64,000 nucleotides of DNA from Arcobacter siniprincipis (GTDB lineage Bacteria > Campylobacterota > Campylobacteria > Campylobacterales > Arcobacteraceae), in contig NZ_CP182343.1 of the NCBI RefSeq assembly GCF_048571125.1, positions 186,001 to 250,000 on the forward strand, given 5' to 3'. Positions 57,713 to 64,000 of the stretch are shown one piece after another; the first letter of the stretch is position 1, and every line of letters starts with the position of its first letter. A program made the translations under genes and the position numbers. The notes under the pieces are model-generated. The model was not told the origin of the DNA, searched no databases, and worked only from the letters and a program-made list of their open reading frames with translations.

Positions 57713-58192
57713 TTGTTAGATAAAATTTTAAATTTTTGTTTTAGTGTATCTAAACAACCGGTTTTATTAAAAGATTTATTAGTAGCAAATGTTCAACATA
57801 ATGAGAAAATGCATGTGGATGCTGCAAAATTAGGATTTAGACTTAGTATAGGAAAAGCATATATTGTATATATTATGATTGTTTGTATTCCTGTGATACC
57901 TTTATCTTTATTAGCACATGCTATTTTTGCAAAAATTGATGCTCATGCTTCTATTGTAGTTTCTATTATTTTTACTGCAATAATTTTTATTTGGTTCAAT
58001 TTCTTTAGAATTTGGATAAAAGACAAAATGGCAAATAGAGTTATAAGAAAAGCTTGGATGATTCATTTTCCATATTTTCCTTATGATGAGTATAGATATA
58101 AAATAGAAGAGATTTTTCATAAAGCTATGAAAAATGAAATTCCAAGAAAAGACTTGGAAAGATATATACTAGATAGTTTAGTTCAAAACTAA
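57713..58192 (+). CDS. Membrane orphan with TTG start
   Basis: The 159 residues include two membrane helices (about 47-70 and 77-98) and a positively charged cytoplasmic tail ending in a helix (YKIEEIFHKAMKNEIPRKDLERY). The TTG start has an AGGAAAG site with good spacing, and a TAAAAT -10 lies upstream. No family recognised. It converges with the MnmC-domain gene through a shared hairpin. Confidence 0.6.
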   Translation: MLDKILNFCFSVSKQPVLLKDLLVANVQHNEKMHVDAAKLGFRLSIGKAYIVYIMIVCIPVIPLSLLAHAIFAKIDAHASIVVSIIFTAIIFIWFNFFRIWIKDKMANRVIRKAWMIHFPYFPYDEYRYKIEEIFHKAMKNEIPRKDLERYILDSLVQN

Positions 58193-58199
58193 ATTATCT
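58171..58199. terminator. Hairpin across the convergent ends at 58192/58198
   Basis: AGATAGTTTAGTT (58171-58183) and AAACTAAATTATCT (58186-58199) pair with one mismatch. The hairpin covers the last codons and stop of the upstream gene and the stop of the MnmC-domain gene. Confidence 0.5.
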
Positions 58200-58929
58200 A
58201 ATCATAAAATGCTTTAGCCTCTTTATTTCTACTTTTCTTTAATTCCATATCAATATATTTTGCTTCTATATCTTTTTTACTTTTTAAAGCAATAGTTTGT
58301 TTTCTATTTCCACTTGGATTTATTTCATAGATAAAAAAACCAGCTTCATACATAGATAATCTGACATTTGAAGAGATAGAATAAGTAGTCATAATCGCAT
58401 TATCTTTACAAAGTTTAAAAATATCTTGAAAATATTCCACACTCCACAGCTCTTTATTTACTTCGCTTGAAAAAGCATCTTGATATACGATATCTATATC
58501 ATTTAAAGTTTTGATATATTTTCTTGCATCTCCAATAAAAACTTCTATTTTGATTTTTTCATCTTCATAGAAAAAGTTTTTGGCTATGGAATTTATTATA
58601 TGTTTGATTTTTTCAAACTCTTTTGGAAAAGTAAATTTATCCAAACTTTTTATTAAATCTTCATCTAACTCAGGAGAATAAATCTCTAGGTTTATATCTA
58701 AATTGTTTTCTAAAATATAATAAATAGTAGAAAAAGTGTTGTAACCAATCCCAAAACAAATATCTAAAATCTTTAGTTTTTTTAAATCTTTTTTTAGCCT
58801 AAGTGCAGGTATTACATGCTTATTTAAAGACTCTTTTATGGCTCCAGTTTTAAGGTCATGAAAGTGTTGATTGTATTTAGTAGAAAATAGGGTGTTAGAA
58901 CCATCTATTGTTTGAATTTCTTTATTCAT
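58198..58929 (-). CDS. MnmC methyltransferase-domain protein (DUF752)
   Basis: The 243 residues match only the methyltransferase half of E. coli MnmC. They show LDICFGIGYNTFSTIY (SAM motif), IYSPELDEDLIKS, VFIGDARKYIKTL and DIVYQDAFSSEVNKELWSVEYF. The FAD-dependent oxidase half is absent. The half present converts nm5-type to mnm5-type modified uridine in tRNA. Stand-alone copies are known. It lies just downstream of luxS in the same direction. Confidence 0.85.
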   Translation of the reverse strand: MNKEIQTIDGSNTLFSTKYNQHFHDLKTGAIKESLNKHVIPALRLKKDLKKLKILDICFGIGYNTFSTIYYILENNLDINLEIYSPELDEDLIKSLDKFTFPKEFEKIKHIINSIAKNFFYEDEKIKIEVFIGDARKYIKTLNDIDIVYQDAFSSEVNKELWSVEYFQDIFKLCKDNAIMTTYSISSNVRLSMYEAGFFIYEINPSGNRKQTIALKSKKDIEAKYIDMELKKSRNKEAKAFYD

Positions 58930-58970
58930 ATAAGTTTTAAGAGATATCTCTATCTCTTAAATTTTCTTTC

Positions 58971-59486
58971 TTAGTTTCCTAAAGATGATAATTTATCATC
59001 AGATAAATAAAGCTCTTCGTTTGACATTACGCCAATTTTGTGAGATAAAATATCTTTTGCAATATCTTTTGCTTCTTCTAATGAGTGCATATTACATGTA
59101 CCACATTGATAAATATTCAGTTCTGGGATATCTTCTTGTTTTGCTACATTTAAAACATCTTCCATAGCAGCTTTCCAAGCAGCAGCTACAACTTCTTCTT
59201 TTGGACTTCCAAGTAAACTCATATAAAAACCAGTTCTACAACCCATTGGTGAAACATCAATGATTTCAACAGTAGGAGAATTTAAATGTTCTCTAATAAA
59301 ACCAGCAAAAAGGTGTTCTAATGTATGAATACCTTTTTCACTCATCATATCTTTATTTGGTACATAAAATCTTAAATCAAATACTGTAATAATATCACCA
59401 GATGGTGACTTCATTGTTTTTGCAACTCTAACTGCAGGTGCTGGCATAATTGTATGATCAACTTTAAAACTATCTAATAATGGCAT
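58971..59486 (-). CDS. luxS: S-ribosylhomocysteine lyase
   Basis: The metal-binding HxxEH is H54-T-L-E-H58, the catalytic cysteine is C83 in SPMGCRTGFY, and the third metal ligand is C128 in QCGTCNMHS. It splits S-ribosylhomocysteine into homocysteine and DPD, the AI-2 precursor. The homocysteine can feed MetH, encoded 5 kb away. The length of 171 is normal. Confidence 0.97.
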   Translation of the reverse strand: MPLLDSFKVDHTIMPAPAVRVAKTMKSPSGDIITVFDLRFYVPNKDMMSEKGIHTLEHLFAGFIREHLNSPTVEIIDVSPMGCRTGFYMSLLGSPKEEVVAAAWKAAMEDVLNVAKQEDIPELNIYQCGTCNMHSLEEAKDIAKDILSHKIGVMSNEELYLSDDKLSSLGN

Positions 59487-59558
59487 ATAATATCCTTCTA
59501 TTTTGTTATAAAAGGGATTTTAACTTAAAGTTAATAAATTGATGATTATATATTATAA

Positions 59559-59909
59559 TTAATAAAGATTTTCTCTAACCATTTTTTTAAATGCTTTCAT
59601 ATGAACTTTGAGCATATTTGGTATGATATCTTCTTTACAAGCATGAACTATATTTGCAAATTCTGGTTTAGAATAAATTGTTGCTCTATCTCGTGCAAGA
59701 AGTATAAGTTTATTCATATCATCATCTAAAGTAATATCTTCTCTATCTGTTATTGCATCATACACATAAAAAAACATTCTTCTCTCTTCGCTTGACATTT
59801 GACAAGAATCATCAAGCATCTTAAGTGCTAGTTTTCCTGCATATTCTATCTCTATTGGTGTAAATTCATATGTGTATGCCCAATCATAAGCTTTTTTAAG
59901 TATGTCCAT
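59559..59909 (-). CDS. Orphan helical protein upstream of luxS
   Basis: The 116 residues are mostly helical and acidic at the centre (ITDREDITLDDDMNKLILLARDR), with a basic C-terminus. One Cys-Gln-Met segment and a HACKED segment are present. It follows the hemerythrin gene after 14 bases, so the pair probably shares a transcript. No family recognised. Confidence 0.6.
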   Translation of the reverse strand: MDILKKAYDWAYTYEFTPIEIEYAGKLALKMLDDSCQMSSEERRMFFYVYDAITDREDITLDDDMNKLILLARDRATIYSKPEFANIVHACKEDIIPNMLKVHMKAFKKMVRENLY

Positions 59910-59923
59910 TTTATATCCTTTGA

Positions 59924-60325
59924 TTAGTGCTCAAATTTATTTAAGTGGCAAACTAAATCACTATCCATATTTGTTAAATGAAAATCAAACCATTCGGGTA
60001 ATTTTTCTATAAAGTATGATTTCAACATCTTTTTACCAAATACTGAGTGGGAATTTTTTATAAAATATTCCATCTCTGCTAAGGCTTTGTAATGTTCATC
60101 TTTATGCTCTTTTATAGTTGGATAATTGTATCTTTCCATAAGAAACTCTTCTTCTTGGAAGTGTCTTTCGCTATGAAGTAGTAATTCTTTTGATTTTTGT
60201 ATTATACTTTCCAAAGAGTTTATATCAGCACTTGCATATATATCAAAGAACTCTTTATGTAAAGTATCTATTTTTTCATGATTAAGTATATGTGTACTTT
60301 GATTAAATTCTTTTATTGTATTCAT
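59924..60325 (-). CDS. Bacteriohemerythrin
   Basis: The four-helix di-iron O2-binding fold is recognised by H23, H55 with E59 (HFQEE), H74 and H78 (HKDEH), and the last HLTNMD motif. The length of 133 is normal for a single-domain protein. It may store, sense or deliver oxygen in a microaerophile. The partner gene downstream is an orphan. Confidence 0.88.
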   Translation of the reverse strand: MNTIKEFNQSTHILNHEKIDTLHKEFFDIYASADINSLESIIQKSKELLLHSERHFQEEEFLMERYNYPTIKEHKDEHYKALAEMEYFIKNSHSVFGKKMLKSYFIEKLPEWFDFHLTNMDSDLVCHLNKFEH

Positions 60326-60398
60326 GTCCTGTTATATGCAAGTTCCATTCCAAGTTTTTTGTAAGTAATATTTTGATAAAAAGTTCTAAAGGATAATT

Positions 60399-61091
60399 AT
60401 GAGATTTGAAAAGCTTTATAGGGGCAAATTGATAAAAAGATATAAAAGATTTTTGGCTGATATTATTTTAGATAGTGGGGAAAAAATAACAGCTCATGTA
60501 CCAAATAGTGGCGCGATGACTTCTTGTATAGAAGAGAACTGTCCTGTATGGGTAACTTTTCACGATAACCCAAAAAGAAAATTAAAGTATACCTTGGAAC
60601 TCACAAAGATGCAAGATATTTTGATTTGTACAAATACAGGTGTTGCAAATAAGATTGCTATAGAAGCTATAAAAAATGGTATTATCAAAGAGTTACAAGG
60701 ATATAGTTCTCTTACTCCTGAACAAAAATATGGAGTAAACTCTAGAATTGATATTTTATTAGAAAATAAAGATGAAAAGTGTTATGTGGAAGTAAAAAGT
60801 GTAAGTTTAAAGATTAATGATTCTTTGGCTTTTCCAGATGCTGTAACAACAAGAGGGAAAAAACATCTAGATGAATTGGTTTCTATGGTAAAAGAAGGAC
60901 ATAGGGCTATAATGTTATATGTGATTCAAAGAACTGATAAATTGCCATTTACAATTGCAAAAGAGATTGACCCAAAATATAATGAAGCTCTAAAAGAGGC
61001 TATGAATAGTGGGGTTGAGGTTTTAGTTTACCAATCAAACATTACACTTGAAGAGATAAATTTAAAAAAGAAATCAAGTCTTCAAATTTAA
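60399..61091 (+). CDS. sfsA: SfsA (sugar fermentation stimulation protein homolog)
   Basis: The 230-residue protein has an OB-like N-terminal domain with HVPNSGAMTSC and a C-terminal nuclease-like domain with YVEVKSVSL and FPDAVTTRGKKHLDEL. The family is linked to DNA binding and sugar metabolism in E. coli, without a clear reaction. It converges with the AbrB-family gene, 7 bases apart. Confidence 0.93.
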   Translation: MRFEKLYRGKLIKRYKRFLADIILDSGEKITAHVPNSGAMTSCIEENCPVWVTFHDNPKRKLKYTLELTKMQDILICTNTGVANKIAIEAIKNGIIKELQGYSSLTPEQKYGVNSRIDILLENKDEKCYVEVKSVSLKINDSLAFPDAVTTRGKKHLDELVSMVKEGHRAIMLYVIQRTDKLPFTIAKEIDPKYNEALKEAMNSGVEVLVYQSNITLEEINLKKKSSLQI

Positions 61092-61098
61092 GAAATAT

Positions 61099-62163
61099 TT
61101 ATTCTAATTTTTTTGCAAAGATATTAGCTAAATTCATCACTAAAAAAAGTCTAACTATATGATGAATAGCGATATATGGAACATTTGCTCCCACAATAAT
61201 GGCTATCAGGTTTATATCTGCTTGCCCACCAGGAGCAAATGCTAATAAAATAGACATAATTGGGAAGTCAAAAAAATAACTAACTGTTAAAGTAAAAGCT
61301 GTTGTGATACAAGCTAGGATAATAAAATGTCCAAAGGTAGAAAGTAAAGTTTTAATAACTTCATCTAATTTTATACCTTTAAAGGTAAATCCAATGATTG
61401 TTCCAAAAATTACTTGTACAAATTTAAGTAATTCATCTGGTGGTCTTGAATCAACAAAACCAATACTAAATGCAAAAATACTTAAAAACATTGGTCCCAT
61501 TAAGAAAGCAGCAAAAAGATTTAGTTTTTTTCCCACAATTGCACCAATTGTTCCTATACAGACAAGATAAAAAAGCTGTTTTAAATCAATTTGGCTTAAT
61601 GTTTCGGTAATTACTTGGTTACCACTTACATCTACATTAAAAACATAATGAATAATAAAAGGCAAACTTAGAATTATAAATAAAAGTCTAGAAGATTGCA
61701 CAAGTGTGATTTTTCTTGTATCAGCTTTTATTTGTTCTCCTAAAATCACAAGTTCGATTAAACCACCGGGAATAGAGCAGAAGTAGGCTGTTCTTTTGTC
61801 AAAATTCAATATTTTATAATAATAAAACATCCCAAATAAAATTGTGATAATTGTAAAAGGTATAACAAGAAGTAAAGAGAAAAAATAAACATTTAAGTAG
61901 TTTAAAATCTCAGGACTAAAAGCACTCCCAATGGTTACCCCTATTATGACTCTTGCTGGGCTAGAAAATATTTTTGGACTTTTTAGTGGAAGAGTATCAT
62001 ATCTTACTGCAAAAGAAGTTGCACAAATAGCACCTAAAAGCCAAGGAATGGGTAAATTTAAATATATGAAAATGATAGAACCTAATGCTCCAATGCCAAG
62101 TGTTAATACTATTTTTAATAAGTCATTAATTGCATTTGTAAAGGAGGTTTTATCTATATTCAT
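61099..62163 (-). CDS. AbrB-family membrane protein (putative ammonia-monooxygenase family)
   Basis: The 354 residues form about ten membrane helices with the twice-repeated AbrB motif (NLPIPWLLGAICATSFAVRY near residue 31 and the second-repeat FVQVIFGTIIGFTFKG). ILLAFAPGGQADINLIAIIVGANVPYIAIHHIVRLF is the end motif. It is a permease-like protein, not a proven monooxygenase. The start overlaps the carbonic-anhydrase gene by 14 bases. Confidence 0.85.
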   Translation of the reverse strand: MNIDKTSFTNAINDLLKIVLTLGIGALGSIIFIYLNLPIPWLLGAICATSFAVRYDTLPLKSPKIFSSPARVIIGVTIGSAFSPEILNYLNVYFFSLLLVIPFTIITILFGMFYYYKILNFDKRTAYFCSIPGGLIELVILGEQIKADTRKITLVQSSRLLFIILSLPFIIHYVFNVDVSGNQVITETLSQIDLKQLFYLVCIGTIGAIVGKKLNLFAAFLMGPMFLSIFAFSIGFVDSRPPDELLKFVQVIFGTIIGFTFKGIKLDEVIKTLLSTFGHFIILACITTAFTLTVSYFFDFPIMSILLAFAPGGQADINLIAIIVGANVPYIAIHHIVRLFLVMNLANIFAKKLE

Positions 62164-62797
62164 TTATATCCTTATATTCATTATTAATGTGATCATAAAA
62201 CTCTATTGAGCCATCAATTAAATTATAATACCAACCATGAATAGTAATCTCTTTGGTAAGAACTTTTCTTTTTATTGCTGGGTATGTTAGTAGATTTTCT
62301 AATTGGCATATTATAGAGTTTTTTTCCGTTGCTTTATATAAATCTTCCTTGTTTTTATATAGATGCTTGGTTTTTAATGTCATATCTTTTGCTTTTTTAC
62401 CCAATTCTAGCCATTTTTTTATATTTATATATTCATTTGTATTTGGAATATCTTCATATAAACTTTGGCATGCTCCACAATATGAATGTCCACAAACAAT
62501 TATATTTGATACTTTTAAGACTGAAACTGCATATTCTATAGCAGAGGCATTACCATGAAAGTCTCCATTTGCACTATATGGAGGTACAAAATTGCCTATG
62601 TTTCTAAGAGTAAATAAATCGCCTGGTTTATTTCCTACCATAAAATCAGTTGTTATTCTACTATCACAACAACTTATAAATAAGATTTTAGGTTTCTGAC
62701 CATTTGTGATTAGCTCTTGTAGGTCATCTTTAAACTCTTCAAAATGATATTTACGAAATAGCTTATTACCTCGTATTAAATTTTTTATTGGATTCAT
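62150..62797 (-). CDS. Beta-class carbonic anhydrase
   Basis: The 215-residue enzyme has the zinc cysteine C43 with the Asp-Arg pair in CCDSR (C43, D45, R47), and H104 and C107 in CGHSYCG. It interconverts CO2 and bicarbonate. The AbrB-family gene overlaps its end by 14 bases, a co-expression hint that the permease could handle a related inorganic substrate; this is speculation. Confidence 0.94.
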   Translation of the reverse strand: MNPIKNLIRGNKLFRKYHFEEFKDDLQELITNGQKPKILFISCCDSRITTDFMVGNKPGDLFTLRNIGNFVPPYSANGDFHGNASAIEYAVSVLKVSNIIVCGHSYCGACQSLYEDIPNTNEYINIKKWLELGKKAKDMTLKTKHLYKNKEDLYKATEKNSIICQLENLLTYPAIKRKVLTKEITIHGWYYNLIDGSIEFYDHINNEYKDINEYR

Positions 62798-62839
62798 AAA
62801 ATATGATATCTATAAAAAATGTAATTAAAATCAAATTAT

Positions 62840-64000
62840 TTATATCTCTATTGAGAATATTGCTCCATTAGTAGAATTTTTTACTCTAATTGTTCCGTTC
62901 ATTTTTTCTTCAATAATCATTTTTGTCATATATAGTCCAATACCTGTACCATAATCATATTTTGTAGTGAAGTAAGGATCAAAAATCTTATTTATAATAG
63001 TATCATCGATTCCTCCTGCATTATCTTCAATGTGTAAACATAACTTTTCATTTTTTTGTGCATAAATTTTTATTTGTGGATTTTGGATATTCTTTTCTAA
63101 TAAAATATCTTTTGCATTTGATATGATATTCATAATTGCTTGAGAATATTCATTTTTATACCCATTGATTTTATAATCTTTCTCAATATTTATAATAAGT
63201 TCTATATGGTGAAAAGTTAGAGTGGATTTTACTATTTTTAGTGCATTGTCTATTGCTTCATTTAAAAAAAAGAGTTCTTTTTTTGAATTAGGATTGAAAA
63301 AGTTTCTAAAGTCATCTATTGTTTTTGACATATATTCAAGTAAATCATTTGCTTCATCAACTCTATTTTGAAGATACTTTTTATCTAATTCTTTATAATC
63401 ATAAGCAGATTCAATATCAAAAAATAAACCTGAGACTTGAGATAAAGGTTGTCTCCATTGGTGGGCAATATTGCCTATCATTTCACCCATTGCTGCCATT
63501 TTTGATTTTTGGATTAATATATTTTGTTGTTTTACTTTCTCTTCTTTTAGAATTGTTCTCTCTGTAATATCCCTCAATGAAGCAAAAAGTAAATTTTGAT
63601 TTTCATAGGAATAGATAATTGCATTTAGTTCTACCGTTCTTGTTTGTTTATCTTTTGTAAATAATTTTACTGTTTTGACTAAAGATTTTGATTGTTTGAT
63701 TTCTTCTAAACTCAATTGATCAAATAAATTAAAAAAGTCTTTATATAATATTTCACTTAACTCATAACCTATAGTTTTAAGGGCAGTATTATTTAGACTT
63801 AAGATACGAGTACTATTATTGATTATTTCAGAGATTATAAAACCATCATTGCTATAGTTGAAAAGTAGGGCATATTTCTCTTCATTTTGTTTAACTTTGC
63901 TTCTGTACTGATTAAATAGTTCCTCTATTTTTCTTGTAAAAAGTAAGGAAAAAAAGAAAAAGACTATGGTCATAACTATAATGATGATGATTAGTTTTAG
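62840..64000 (-). CDS. Sensor histidine kinase with PAS domain (5' end outside window)
   Basis: The frame is open to the right edge, so the N-terminal sensor is missing. What is seen is a membrane helix, a PAS domain (LLFNYSNDGFIISEI, ending in FASLRDITERTILKEEKV), a HisKA H-box (MAAMGEMIGNIAHQWRQPLSQ) and an HATPase domain (N-box NIISNAKDIL, G1 IEDNAGGI, G2 GTGIGLYMTK). It phosphorylates a response regulator that is not in the window. Confidence 0.92.
   Translation of the reverse strand, partial: LKLIIIIIVMTIVFFFFSLLFTRKIEELFNQYRSKVKQNEEKYALLFNYSNDGFIISEIINNSTRILSLNNTALKTIGYELSEILYKDFFNLFDQLSLEEIKQSKSLVKTVKLFTKDKQTRTVELNAIIYSYENQNLLFASLRDITERTILKEEKVKQQNILIQKSKMAAMGEMIGNIAHQWRQPLSQVSGLFFDIESAYDYKELDKKYLQNRVDEANDLLEYMSKTIDDFRNFFNPNSKKELFFLNEAIDNALKIVKSTLTFHHIELIINIEKDYKINGYKNEYSQAIMNIISNAKDILLEKNIQNPQIKIYAQKNEKLCLHIEDNAGGIDDTIINKIFDPYFTTKYDYGTGIGLYMTKMIIEEKMNGTIRVKNSTNGAIFSIEI

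Overview
The window is an AT-rich bacterial chromosome segment that looks like a member of the Arcobacter group (Campylobacterota). The basis is the 16S rRNA gene, the very low GC content, and neighbourhoods I recognise from that phylum: ispDF beside an HP1021/CemR-type atypical response regulator, ilvE beside a prohibitin-like protein, purA-DUF507-carA, and a class V aminotransferase beside hisZ. I cannot name a species. No CRISPR array, prophage or insertion sequence was seen.

Bases 1-13051 form one tight run of eleven plus-strand genes with overlaps or gaps of at most about 20 bases. It encodes a glucosyl/mannosyl-3-phosphoglycerate phosphatase (cut by the left edge), glycerate 2-kinase, glucosyl-3-phosphoglycerate synthase, a GH13_18 phosphorylase (probably glucosylglycerate phosphorylase), GalU, the whole Entner-Doudoroff branch (Zwf, Pgl, Edd, Eda), phosphoglucomutase and Pgi. 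Read together, these make glucosylglycerate from UDP-glucose and 3-phosphoglycerate. They can also break it by phosphorolysis into glucose-1-phosphate and glycerate, both of which re-enter central metabolism. No sugar transporter or glucokinase is visible.

Bases 13130-20620 hold housekeeping genes (DUF523/DUF1722, DUF420-like, PhnA-like, purT, a Bax-like glucosaminidase, dapF, coaE, a spermidine-synthase-like protein, purM) and a secreted orphan. Bases 20650-24707 are a minus-strand redox/electrophile-type cluster: CDGSH iron-sulfur protein, DODA-type dioxygenase, MarR regulator, pirin, NAD(P)H-FMN reductase and YceI. A degraded second pirin 3' end lies at its downstream edge. The yceI promoter carries a perfect palindrome between its -35 and -10 boxes. 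A lysine-rich histone-H1-like gene follows.

Bases 25313-40274 carry biosynthesis and regulation: hisZ, purA, carA, pgpA, a CemR-like regulator, ispDF, an HDOD protein, thiC, mrp, two cystathionine-synthase-family enzymes and a MazG-type pyrophosphohydrolase. Bases 40325-45890 are a complete 16S-tRNA-Ile-tRNA-Ala-23S-5S operon with a consensus promoter, a boxA, nested processing stems and a terminator. Bases 46140-64000 contain a 32-residue membrane peptide, hisIE, a prohibitin-like protein, ilvE, metH, an EamA transporter, AraC and LysE genes, an MnmC domain, luxS, bacteriohemerythrin, sfsA, an AbrB-family membrane protein, a beta-carbonic anhydrase and a sensor kinase cut by the right edge.

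A recurring layout feature is that convergent gene pairs place one hairpin over both stop codons.
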